Notes under the pieces: generated by a model
What the model was told of the DNA's origin: nothing
Seen by the model: the letters and a program-made list of their open reading frames with translations, nothing else
Databases searched by the model: none
NCBI RefSeq assembly: GCF_002813755.1
Contig: NZ_CP018061.1
Span: forward strand, 2,594,001-2,658,000
DNA length: 64,000 nt
Direction: 5' to 3'
Source of the DNA: Enterococcus mundtii
Lineage (GTDB): Bacteria; Bacillota; Bacilli; Lactobacillales; Enterococcaceae
Program-made: the position numbers and the translations under genes
Part shown: piece after piece, positions 17,037-24,819 of the stretch
Numbering within the stretch: the first letter of the stretch is position 1
Layout: each line of letters opens with the position of its first letter

Positions 17037-17688
17037 GTTTTTGATTTATCCGACTATTTCTTCTTTAATAATAATTTTATTTGTCAGTTTTATGCCTAAA
17101 ACCATTATCACTACAGGATGGATTTTTTCTAATTTCCTATCAATGTCAGTAATACTTACGATATCCTTTTTTTACTTATTTGAAAAACATAGTTTTATTC
17201 AAATGGAAGTAGTGAAATGCGAGAGTATTTTTCGTTTTTTCCGGTATAAATTGGCTATATTATTTAATCGTAATGTCATTTACACGGCGATACTCTCTAT
17301 CACATTTACAACATTAAGTTACATTAAAATTGGCAATGCGGACTTCAAAATAATTTCAATCTATTCTCTTGCGTTGATCTTATTATTATCCTTATCAGGG
17401 TATCTCATGTTAGTAACGTCCTTTTCCTTCAAAAATATTTGGGCACCGTACATTACTATTATTATGATATATAGTTTTTATTTTTATGCGTTTGTAAATA
17501 TAAATTTATCACCCTTCTTTAACCCTTTTATTTCGTACATAACAAGTTTCAGCGAATTTCAAGGATACGGAACTGAACCTACCTATTTTAGTCATTTTGG
17601 AATATTTGGTTTTCTATTCTCAAATTTACTTTTTTGGGGACTTGGACATCTTGTTTTTCATATCAAAGCTCGGAAGATCGATCTATGA
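17023..17688 (+). CDS. membrane protein (2 of 3)
   Basis: A 221-residue integral membrane protein with about six predicted helices (for example LIYPTISSLIIILFVSFM and IYSLALILLLSLSGYLMLV). Its ATG lies 14 bases inside the previous gene with GGAAGGAG just upstream. No conserved domain is recognised. Overlap with both neighbours shows it belongs to the four-gene transporter unit. It may be a second permease-like subunit, as in LanFEG-type or bacteriocin-associated systems; that comparison is by layout only. Confidence 0.72.
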   Translation: MLNYKFLIYPTISSLIIILFVSFMPKTIITTGWIFSNFLSMSVILTISFFYLFEKHSFIQMEVVKCESIFRFFRYKLAILFNRNVIYTAILSITFTTLSYIKIGNADFKIISIYSLALILLLSLSGYLMLVTSFSFKNIWAPYITIIMIYSFYFYAFVNINLSPFFNPFISYITSFSEFQGYGTEPTYFSHFGIFGFLFSNLLFWGLGHLVFHIKARKIDL

Positions 17689-18374
17689 CAAAAAAAATAG
17701 TATGTTACACAATTGTTTATTCATTAGAAGTGATCTATGTTATCTATATTTTTTCTAGCAATATCACTTTACAGGAAGTATTCAGCATTATTACTTTTAA
17801 TTCGTCTGTCTATCAGAAGTTCTTGATCGAATTAGTAAATCCTAAACTCATTGTTTTTTATCTTTTAGTGAATATATTTACCTTACTGTTCACTATAGAT
17901 AATTTGACATCTTCAGCTTCGATGTATTCCATGATTTTATATAGAGATAAAAAATCAGGATTTTTTTTACTAAGGATAAAACACATTTTTTCTGTACTTT
18001 TATTAAATAGCGCAATTCAATTTATAAGCTTTTTTAGTACTTTATTTTTTTGGGGATATATATATGGCCTAGCTTCAGACGTCAATATTATAACTTTTAC
18101 TATCCTATTTTTTAAATATTTCACCATACTATTTATATTCCTAATTTACTATGATTACTTTAAGCTAAAATCAAATAATATAGTTATTCTTCCAGTATCA
18201 ACTTTTTTATTATTATCAGTTTTGATAGTAGATCTACTTTTAAATTTTGGATTGATTCGTATCTCAGATAGTACAATAGAAAATTTATTGTACTTGCTTT
18301 GTGATTTAACGATACTAGGTATTTCTATGACGATTTTGAATCTTAGATTTAAGAAAAGAGATGAATTTTATTGA
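17685..18374 (+). CDS. membrane protein (3 of 3)
   Basis: A 229-residue integral membrane protein, about six helices, starting MTKKIVCYTIVYSLEVIY. The ATG overlaps the previous stop codon (ATGA), which I prefer to an upstream ATG at 17634 buried in the previous gene. No family is recognised. The gene overlaps the ATPase start by four bases, so expression of the permease-like subunits and the ATPase is coupled. Confidence 0.72.
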   Translation: MTKKIVCYTIVYSLEVIYVIYIFSSNITLQEVFSIITFNSSVYQKFLIELVNPKLIVFYLLVNIFTLLFTIDNLTSSASMYSMILYRDKKSGFFLLRIKHIFSVLLLNSAIQFISFFSTLFFWGYIYGLASDVNIITFTILFFKYFTILFIFLIYYDYFKLKSNNIVILPVSTFLLLSVLIVDLLLNFGLIRISDSTIENLLYLLCDLTILGISMTILNLRFKKRDEFY

Positions 18375-19006
18375 TTGAATTAATTAATCTGGGAAAACAA
18401 TATAAGCAAAAAATTTTATTTCAAGATGTGAATGTTATCTTCAATGAAGGAAAAAAATCTTTTATTAAAGGAATAAATGGTTCAGGAAAAAGTGTACTTA
18501 TGAAGCTCATTGTAGGATACTCTACCCCAACAAACGGGATGGTCAAAGTTGCTGGAAAAATAATAGGCCTAGATCAAGATTTTATACCTGATGCAGGAGT
18601 TTTCATTAACGCACCTGATTTTATTAAAAGTTGGACTGGTGCAGAAAATTTGTTGTATTTAGCAAATATCCGCAAAATAGCTAATGAAAAAAAAATTCGT
18701 TTTTTAGCAAGTCAATTGAATCTAGAAAAAGATCTGAATAAAAAGTATAAACATTATTCACTTGGTATGAAACAAAAATTAAGAATCATTCAAGCGCTTA
18801 TGGATGAACCTACCTATTTAATTCTAGACGAACCTTTTGATGCTCTTGATAAAAACAGTCGAGAAAATGTTTTGAATTTGTTAGACAATTACCTTAGTGA
18901 AAATGCTCAAAGAATTCTAATTTTTTCTAGTCATAACGATAGGATGGAAGACTTTGCAGATCATATCTACGAACTTGAAAATCAAACGCTACTTCAAATA
19001 AAATGA
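18371..19006 (+). CDS. ABC transporter ATP-binding protein
   Basis: A compact 211-residue ABC ATPase. Walker A GINGSGKS (about 35-42), signature YSLGMKQKLRI, Walker B YLILDEPFDALD and H-loop SSH are present; the Q-loop is replaced by INAPDF (FINAPDFIKSW), so the usual Gln is missing. This Q-less arrangement is seen in some drug/bacteriocin exporters. The start is TTG overlapping the previous stop. It is the last gene of the cassette and presumably powers the three membrane proteins upstream. Substrate unknown. Confidence 0.88.
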   Translation: MIELINLGKQYKQKILFQDVNVIFNEGKKSFIKGINGSGKSVLMKLIVGYSTPTNGMVKVAGKIIGLDQDFIPDAGVFINAPDFIKSWTGAENLLYLANIRKIANEKKIRFLASQLNLEKDLNKKYKHYSLGMKQKLRIIQALMDEPTYLILDEPFDALDKNSRENVLNLLDNYLSENAQRILIFSSHNDRMEDFADHIYELENQTLLQIK

Positions 19007-19094
19007 AGAAATAAATTTATATAGCATGCACCCTATTGGATTTAAAAAAAATCTGATATTATTAGTGGATCATCTGAATGCAGCTTTTTCTTCT

Positions 19095-19988
19095 TCAATC
19101 AATATCCCAAAGAAATCGACTAACTTCTCGATCCACTTCTTCATTTTCATGAAGCATACTATGTGAAGCACCTTCCCCTTCTTCGACCTTTTCCATTACA
19201 GGGTTACCATGCTGTTTCAATAAGGCATAAACTGCTAATGCACTATTCAGTGGAACAGTTCCATCACTTAGCTCTACTTCACTCAACTGCCCTGCAACTA
19301 ATAAAAATTGTGTGTCGGTAGGGAGATTCCCTATCATTGTTTGATAATCTTGATACCTTGAAGACACTACTGTCGGACCATTTTCGAGTAAATCAGCTAA
19401 ATTCTGACCGCTATCATCCACAAAATCATTGAAAGGTGCGCCTAACGCTACAAACTTTTCAACTTGCGGTAAAGTTGTTTCTTGGCCATACGTGACTAGA
19501 TAACGGAGGCCACTGACCCCACCCATTGAATGTCCGACAATGTTCACTTTGTTGATTTGATCAGTTGTCTGCAAATAAACCAGACATGCACGAATCCATT
19601 CTGCTTGATTCCACTCATTATTTTCATTGTCTTCGAAAAGCACTTGGATCATTGGATTGGTTGCTTCTTTTGATAATTCCCCTTGCGCTTGAACGTTTCC
19701 ATTGGTATCTACAGTCAATGTCAATTCTTGTTGCCCTTTGCTTTCTCCTTCTAATCGATCGATCATTCCTTTGAATGAATTCACTGTTCCTTTATATCCG
19801 TGAACAAATAAGGTAGGCACAGTCCCCTTTTCTACAGATTTCACTTGGCTTGTCCTCGTTGTTTCCGTGGAGGCAGTTTCTTTTTGGCTCTTGTTTTCTT
19901 GCGTTTGACAACCAGAGAGGATTAGCAGTACCAGCAACACCATGCGACTTAGTACCCGATTAAAATTCACTTTATTTTGTTTTATCAC
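19095..19988 (-). CDS. alpha/beta hydrolase lipoprotein (DUF915-type lipase/esterase)
   Basis: A membrane-anchored alpha/beta hydrolase of about 297 residues. It has a lipoprotein signal (lipobox LSGC), the oxyanion region VPTLFVHGYKGT, the nucleophile elbow GHSMGG and a candidate catalytic His near the C-terminus in ASHSMLHEN. DUF915 proteins are cell-surface hydrolases, usually of unknown substrate. I start at GTG 19988, 8 bases after GGAG. The last 22 codons contain the 23-bp repeat shared with the remnant at 15315-15337, so the present C-terminus may be contributed by the inserted cassette. No clear terminator follows, unlike the remnant. Confidence 0.88.
   Translation of the reverse strand: MIKQNKVNFNRVLSRMVLLVLLILSGCQTQENKSQKETASTETTRTSQVKSVEKGTVPTLFVHGYKGTVNSFKGMIDRLEGESKGQQELTLTVDTNGNVQAQGELSKEATNPMIQVLFEDNENNEWNQAEWIRACLVYLQTTDQINKVNIVGHSMGGVSGLRYLVTYGQETTLPQVEKFVALGAPFNDFVDDSGQNLADLLENGPTVVSSRYQDYQTMIGNLPTDTQFLLVAGQLSEVELSDGTVPLNSALAVYALLKQHGNPVMEKVEEGEGASHSMLHENEEVDREVSRFLWDID
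19118..19140. repeat. right 23-bp direct repeat, att-like
   Basis: Identical to the left copy and located inside the 3' end of the intact lipase gene. The distance between copies is 3.8 kb. No integrase gene lies between them, so movement would need an enzyme supplied from elsewhere, or homologous exchange between lipase paralogues. Confidence 0.65.
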
Positions 19989-20013
19989 TTTTCTCACTCC
20001 TTTCATTCAAGAC

Positions 20014-20047
20014 AAAAAAGAGCTGAGATGACTAGGCATCCCAACTC
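20014..20047 (-). terminator. nusG terminator
   Basis: GAGTTGGGATG pairs with CATCTCAGCTC, followed by six T residues on the minus strand. Confidence 0.85.
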
Positions 20048-20068
20048 CTCCATTATTCTGATCACTGT

Positions 20069-20614
20069 TTAGTCGATTTTATCTACTTGATCAAAATCAA
20101 GCTCTGTACTTGTTTCACGACCGAACATGTCAATGTTTACTTTTAGTTTTTCTTTTTCTTCATCGACTTCTGTCACTTGACCTTCTAATCCAGCAAAAGC
20201 TCCTTCGATGATCTTAACAACTTCGCCAACTTCTACTTTCAGTTCGTTTTGACGTAAACTCATACCGATTGAACGTAAGATATGATTTACTTCTTCCGGT
20301 AATAAAGGTGCAGGCTTACTTCCTGCTCCGTGAGAACCAACAAAACCTGTAACGCCCGGTGTGTTACGGACAACATACCATGAAGCATCTGACATGATCA
20401 TTTCTACTAAGACATATCCAGGGAATGTTTTATGAACGATTTCTTTTTCTTTCCCATTTTTCACTTCAGTTTCTGTTTCTTCAGGAACAACGACACGGAA
20501 AATAAAATCAGCCATTTTCATACTTTGCGCACGTGACTCGATATTTGCTTTTACTTTGTTTTCGTATCCAGAGTATGTATGTAATACATACCAATTTTTT
20601 TCAAAAGATTCCAT
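20069..20614 (-). CDS. nusG: transcription termination/antitermination factor NusG
   Basis: NusG binds RNA polymerase and couples or pauses transcription. The 181-residue protein has the NGN domain (KNWYVLHTYSGYENKVK at the start, PGYVLVEMIMSDASWYVVRN) and the C-terminal KOW domain (GEVVKIIEGAFAGLEGQV). GAGGAG precedes the ATG. In most Firmicutes nusG follows secE directly; here a regulator and a peptide gene intervene, so it must use its own promoter. Confidence 0.97.
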   Translation of the reverse strand: MESFEKNWYVLHTYSGYENKVKANIESRAQSMKMADFIFRVVVPEETETEVKNGKEKEIVHKTFPGYVLVEMIMSDASWYVVRNTPGVTGFVGSHGAGSKPAPLLPEEVNHILRSIGMSLRQNELKVEVGEVVKIIEGAFAGLEGQVTEVDEEKEKLKVNIDMFGRETSTELDFDQVDKID

Positions 20615-20976
20615 TGAAGGCTCCTCATTTCATTTGTAAAATAAAAAAACCTCAGTTCCCCGAAGCTTTTCCTCTCTTTGATTATAGCACCGTTTGATGG
20701 TTTTTACTAGTGACTTATTTTTTGTTCCCTAGTAATTTAAAAAGCGTTATTTATTCTTATTTTGATACAGAAATTGTATTATCTACTGTTTTTTTTTTGA
20801 AAATAATTTCTTAAAAAGCTTATTTTATAAGGATGAATCAAAAATTTTTTGTTATTAGACAAAAAGGCATAGGAAAATACATACCCAAGTCAATATTATT
20901 TATTCCTACAACGTACAATTATAGTCGTAAGGAATCTTATTGAGCTTTATAGAAATTTACGAGAGGAGGTATCCCG
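20615..20976. other. promoter region between nusG and the 53-aa peptide gene
   Basis: On the minus strand a TATAAT lies about 70 bases before the nusG start, with a poor -35, and a GGTTTTTTT run just after it could mark a weak attenuator. On the plus strand an imperfect inverted repeat (TTCCT...AGGAA, about 20920-20936) sits in front of the peptide gene. The rest is AT-rich and empty. Confidence 0.4.
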
Positions 20977-21138
20977 ATGGAAACAATAAGACAACTCATT
21001 GCAACGATTTTTGATTGGTTAGATTCTCTCACACTGATTCTCTCTTGTATCACTGTTTTCTTTTTAAGCTTAAAAGTCTCGTCTTTGGAAAAAGAAGTAA
21101 AAATACTAAAGAATACTTTTAAAAACCATTCAAAATAA
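20977..21138 (+). CDS. 53-residue membrane peptide
   Basis: A short open frame with a near-perfect GGAGGT 7 bases before the ATG. The product starts METIRQLIATIFDWLD, has one membrane segment (about residues 17-33, LTLILSCITVFFL) and a charged helical tail (SSLEKEVKILKNTFKN) that could form a coiled coil. No family is recognised. It converges on the Rgg-like regulator gene, with a shared terminator between. Its size and the regulator beside it invite comparison with Rgg-controlled peptides, but it is longer than known SHP pheromones and has no obvious processing site. Confidence 0.6.
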   Translation: METIRQLIATIFDWLDSLTLILSCITVFFLSLKVSSLEKEVKILKNTFKNHSK

Positions 21139-21218
21139 GAGTCATGTTGTATGATTCAAATCAGTACATATCTACATTTCCAGATAGTCCGATCCGTTCA
21201 AACACTTTCTAGATAAAC

Positions 21219-21254
21219 CAAAAAAAACCGAAAAGATAGCAAACTTTTCGGTTT
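21219..21254. terminator. bidirectional terminator
   Basis: AAACCGAAAAG pairs with CTTTTCGGTTT between the convergent peptide and regulator genes; the T-run is strongest on the minus strand. Confidence 0.75.
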
Positions 21255-21264
21255 ATGTTTACTT

Positions 21265-22173
21265 CTAAAAATTTTTATCTAATATATTAAAAATATGTTC
21301 GATCTCGTATTGTGTTTCAAATCTATGTAAATCAGCTAAAAGTTCATTCTTCAACTTGCTCGCTCCAATCAATTCTAATCCCATAATATAATCCTTTATT
21401 TTTTTACTGACAGCCTCTCCTTCGATGTGCGCAAGTAAAAGTTGATAAAACCGATGATATATTTCAGTTTCTCGCTGAAAAATAATTCTACGTCGAGTCT
21501 CAAATAGTTTTTCCAAATAATACTTAGCTAATTTTAGCTCTTCTCTTTCAATCATCAGTAAAAACACATTATTATAAATACCTGATAATATGGAATGGAA
21601 GATCTCAAATTCTCCATTTTTCATCACATTTTTTTCTACTTCTTTTAATCGCTGTTTGATGTAACTTGTTTCAAATAAATAGAGGAGAGTAGCAAAGGTC
21701 GTCATTTCAAATCTTCCCCACTCATCGATTTTCTCTAAATAATCAGATAATCTTTTCAGATAGTTAGTATCTTTTTTATTTAATTTTTTTACACCATCGA
21801 TTTCCTCATACCATTTATAAGTTTTGACAGCAAGATAATTTCTTATGACGACTAAATCATCTGAGTATTCTACTTCTTGGGCTAGTTTTTTTAATTGATA
21901 ATTGATTGCACCACTATTTTTTTCTAGATTCCGGAACATTTTCTTCAAACTCAAATTTTTTTGAGATACTTTATCTCCATCAAGATAAAACATGAATTCA
22001 TCGATCGTCATATTCAATCGTTCTAATAATTCTAAAAAGACTAATAATGGTAAATGATTTTTCCCATTCTCATATTTAGCTAACGTTTCCCGCGAAACAA
22101 TTCCATGGGCTAATTTTTTTTGAGAGAGGCCTCTATCCACACGCATTTTTTTTAATAATTCATGAACTTCCAT
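21265..22173 (-). CDS. Rgg/GadR/MutR-family-like transcriptional regulator
   Basis: A 302-residue cytoplasmic regulator. Residues 1-65 form an XRE-type helix-turn-helix (LLKKMRVDRGLSQKKLAHG, then VSRETLAKYENGKNHLP); the rest is all-helical with TPR-like repeats, the arrangement of Rgg peptide-sensing regulators. The ATG is 5 bases from GGAGG; a longer reading from 22194 covers that site. It stands alone between secE and nusG, behind a secE terminator. A peptide partner is not evident unless the 53-residue membrane peptide next door plays that part. Confidence 0.8.
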   Translation of the reverse strand: MEVHELLKKMRVDRGLSQKKLAHGIVSRETLAKYENGKNHLPLLVFLELLERLNMTIDEFMFYLDGDKVSQKNLSLKKMFRNLEKNSGAINYQLKKLAQEVEYSDDLVVIRNYLAVKTYKWYEEIDGVKKLNKKDTNYLKRLSDYLEKIDEWGRFEMTTFATLLYLFETSYIKQRLKEVEKNVMKNGEFEIFHSILSGIYNNVFLLMIEREELKLAKYYLEKLFETRRRIIFQRETEIYHRFYQLLLAHIEGEAVSKKIKDYIMGLELIGASKLKNELLADLHRFETQYEIEHIFNILDKNF

Positions 22174-22278
22174 CGTTCCCTCCTTACTTATCAATTAATG
22201 GATTAGTTGTTTGTTAAATTATTCACAATAAATTCTTTCTATTGCCACACCTTTTATTTTAATAACTAAGTGACATAT

Positions 22279-22321
22279 AAAAAAATAGAGCTTCCAATTG
22301 ATTGATAATCATGGATAGCTC
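22279..22321 (-). terminator. terminator of rpmG-secE
   Basis: GAGCT...TCCA pairs with TGGA...AGCTC (minus strand), followed by seven T residues. It separates secE from the downstream regulator and nusG. Confidence 0.8.
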
Positions 22322-22348
22322 GCCTTTTATTTAGATAAACTTATTGAA

Positions 22349-22519
22349 TTATTTCAAGATCCATGCAAACAGACTTTGAATCGCTGTATCCATCACGAAA
22401 AACATTAGTCCGAAGATGATCGATGTTTCGATAACGACTAGTGTATCTTTACGTAATTGTTTTTTACTTGACCAAGTCACTTGTTTCATTTCATCTTTTA
22501 CACTTTTAAGAAATTTCAT
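22349..22519 (-). CDS. secE: preprotein translocase subunit SecE
   Basis: Small essential subunit of the SecYEG channel, 56 residues. It starts MKFLKSVKDEMKQVTWSSKK, with the conserved cytoplasmic amphipathic helix and the E-x-x-x-V-x-W motif, then one membrane helix (VVIETSIIFGLMFFVMDTA). GGAGG lies 8 bases before the ATG. It follows rpmG by 17 bases as in most Firmicutes. Confidence 0.95.
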   Translation of the reverse strand: MKFLKSVKDEMKQVTWSSKKQLRKDTLVVIETSIIFGLMFFVMDTAIQSLFAWILK

Positions 22520-22536
22520 CGTACGCCTCCTCCTTG

Positions 22537-22689
22537 TTATTTTGTCTCTTTATGTAATGTGTATTGATTACAATATTTACAAAATTTGTTGATTTCCAAA
22601 CGCTCGCCGCTTTTTCCTTCACTAATCGACTTAGTATAGTTTCGAGAACCACAAACGGAACATGCTAATGCCGCTTTTTTCTTTGCCAT
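22537..22689 (-). CDS. rpmG: 50S ribosomal protein L33
   Basis: A 50-residue L33 of the zinc-binding type: the cysteines in CSVCG and FCKYC form two CxxC pairs. It starts [24 protein letters not shown] precedes the ATG. First gene of the rpmG-secE pair. Enterococci usually carry several L33 copies; this is the secE-linked one. Confidence 0.94.
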   Translation of the reverse strand: MAKKKAALACSVCGSRNYTKSISEGKSGERLEINKFCKYCNQYTLHKETK

Positions 22690-22847
22690 CCGTTTCCCCT
22701 CCTCACTGAAAACCAAATTTATACCATACTACATTATCATGTAAATTATTTTATGTCAATTAGTGATCGTACGCTCTACTGTTTTTATTTTAGTTATGAT
22801 ATGATTACTTAAAGGATTTTAAAAATGAACAATCTGGAGGTATGACT

Positions 22848-23492
22848 ATGCTATTAAAAACTCTTGTTTACAAGAAAAAAGATTTGACTACCGTCTCTGA
22901 GACAAGCAACTTGGAAGAAGCACTAGAAATTTTAGAAACATCCGGTTACCGTTGTGTACCGATTCTTGATACTTCCGGGAATATTTTCCGTGGGAATATT
23001 TATAAAATGCACATCTATCGTCACAAAGCAAATGGCGGCGATATGACTTTACCAGTCACTCATCTATTGAAAAACGCAACAAAATTCATTGATTTAGATA
23101 CTTCTTTCTTTAAAGTATTCTTTACGATCAAAGAGCTTCCATACATTGCTGTACTTGATAGCCAAAACCATTTCTATGGGATTTTGACACACAGTACCTT
23201 ACTTGGTATGTTGTCTCAGTCTTGGAGCGTAGAACAAGGAAGCTACGTCTTGACGATTGCTTCGACAGGTAAACAAGGTGACTTAGCGGCGATTTCAAAG
23301 ATCATCGCAAAATATAGTAGCATTGCTAGTTGTATCACTTTGGACATCGAAAAAGATGAATACATCCGTCGTACCTTGATCACTCTACCAGCCCATACAG
23401 AAAAAAGTGTCTGTGATTCAATCGTTAATCACTTAGAAAAGAAAAATTACAAAGTGATCGAAATTGAAAATTTACAAGATGCTAATAAATAA
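22848..23492 (+). CDS. CBS-pair/ACT-domain protein, CbpA-like
   Basis: A 214-residue cytoplasmic protein with two CBS domains (about residues 1-135, for example EALEILETSGYRCVPILD and IKELPYIAVLDSQNHFYGIL) followed by an ACT-like domain (YVLTIASTGKQGDLAAISKI). This architecture matches Firmicute CbpA-type proteins, some of which bind cyclic di-AMP; ligand binding here is inferred. Of two close in-frame ATG codons I take the second, which is 7 bases from GGAGG. Monocistronic, with a shared terminator against queT. Confidence 0.82.
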   Translation: MLLKTLVYKKKDLTTVSETSNLEEALEILETSGYRCVPILDTSGNIFRGNIYKMHIYRHKANGGDMTLPVTHLLKNATKFIDLDTSFFKVFFTIKELPYIAVLDSQNHFYGILTHSTLLGMLSQSWSVEQGSYVLTIASTGKQGDLAAISKIIAKYSSIASCITLDIEKDEYIRRTLITLPAHTEKSVCDSIVNHLEKKNYKVIEIENLQDANK

Positions 23493-23544
23493 AAACCTGT
23501 TTAGTGGTTGATATTTACTAATCATTTAGAAAAAATCATATTTA

Positions 23545-23597
23545 AAAAAGCCAGGAATCCCAAAATCATTTAAGACTTTTGGAATTCCTGGCTTTTT
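23545..23597. terminator. bidirectional terminator
   Basis: AAAAAGCCAGGAAT pairs with ATTCCTGGCTTTTT (with inner CCAAAA/TTTTGG) between the convergent CBS-protein and queT genes. Confidence 0.88.
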
Positions 23598-23613
23598 ACT
23601 CTATTAAAAACAA

Positions 23614-24117
23614 TCATACACGATCGTTGAATTTCACTGCTTGGTCTAGATAATACATCAATGGCGCAGAAACAGCCATCACGATAAATTCACTTAACGC
23701 AAGTGTACCATAGGTTGTCCAAAACGCTTGTCCGCCAGTTGGTACTAACATATAAGCAATCATAAACATACTAATTGTAAAGAACGCTGTATTTAATGCT
23801 AAGCGCACTTTGACATTTTTCACTTTATTTTGGATAAGTGCAGTTAGTCCTAATGCGAGTAGTGTTTGACCACCACCAAAAATCACATCCATGACACCAA
23901 AACCATAAATGGCATTATAAACGATCACGCCACCTAAGACACCCCATAATAATTTTCGATTGAATACCACCAAATGATTCAAACTTTCTGAAATACGAAA
24001 TTGGATTGGTCCTGAAGATACAGGTGCTACCAAAATCGTTAACGCTAGATACAAGGCCATGATCAGCCCATTGACAACAACTACCATCAGTCGTTGCCTA
24101 CTCTTTGTTCTCTCCAT
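23614..24117 (-). CDS. queT: queuosine precursor transporter QueT (ECF S component)
   Basis: Membrane S component that delivers queuosine precursors (preQ1/preQ0) to the ECF importer, 167 residues with about five helices. It shows the QueT features VVNGLIMALYLALTILVAP, GPIQFRISESL and YGFGVMDVIFGGGQTLLALG. A preQ1-I riboswitch directly upstream confirms the assignment. The ATPases and T subunit are encoded elsewhere. Confidence 0.94.
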   Translation of the reverse strand: MERTKSRQRLMVVVVNGLIMALYLALTILVAPVSSGPIQFRISESLNHLVVFNRKLLWGVLGGVIVYNAIYGFGVMDVIFGGGQTLLALGLTALIQNKVKNVKVRLALNTAFFTISMFMIAYMLVPTGGQAFWTTYGTLALSEFIVMAVSAPLMYYLDQAVKFNDRV

Positions 24118-24133
24118 ATTCTATTCCTCATTT

Positions 24134-24173
24134 CTCCTAGTTTTGTTAATGCGGGATGGTCGACGAACCGCAA
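24134..24173 (-). promoter_or_regulatory. preQ1-I riboswitch
   Basis: The minus strand reads TGCGG-TTCGTCGACCAT-CCCGCA followed by ATTAACAAAACTAGGAG. Stem P1 is TGCGG/CCGCA and the A-rich tail ends in CTAGG as in preQ1-I aptamers. The tail overlaps a GGAG, so ligand binding probably blocks translation of queT. Confidence 0.9.
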
Positions 24174-24819
24174 GGCGTATTATAACATAACAATTATAGA
24201 TTACAACCTTCCCTCCACCCCAGCATTTCAGCATTTTTACCTTCACCTGAAAAGATTGTTATAAAAAATAAAAGAAGTAAAAATAAGTAAGACACCTCGA
24301 TTAGTTATCGCAAGACCTTATTGAACAGCATCGTTGAGAGATTGAGGCTTGATAGATAAAGGAATCGCACTCTTCTTATCAAAAAAATGAGTGTCAATGT
24401 TGACTAATACTTCCCTGACAATTCTTTGTTTCTATCTTTTACCTACGTTTTTTCGTTTGTTCTTTATTGTATTTTCTAACTTAACTTCTTTTTCATTTCC
24501 CCAAACCTCTGCTATAATAACCAAGATTGTAATTCTTTTGACAATAATGACGAGATGCTTTGTTGACCCTTCACTGGTTGATTCTATTAAACAATCACGG
24601 CTTACTTATGGTGAGACGATTTAGTGAAGCATCGTTAATCTATTTACATGACTAAAACCACAAGTATTCACAGCTGTTGATTAAATCTGACACTGCTTGC
24701 TCTCCTTTTGACTATGTCGCCTTGCTATCGTATGCCAATGAGAACTCATGAAGGAGCCCGACAAGACTTGTTTTCTCAACTCAAGTATTCGATACTTTGG
24801 TGCATTCCAGGAGGAAAAA
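24174..24819. other. gene-free stretch between queT and the lipid kinase gene
   Basis: Nothing convincing is seen. The longest open frame (77 codons from 24391) has no ribosome binding site and an unlikely composition. A palindrome CAAGTATTCGATACTTTG at 24782-24799, 20 bases before the kinase start, could be an operator. Confidence 0.45.

Noticed and set aside
24391..24624. 77-codon plus-strand open frame between queT and the lipid kinase gene
   Set aside because: No ribosome binding site, composition of random AT-rich translation, and no coding neighbour on that strand.
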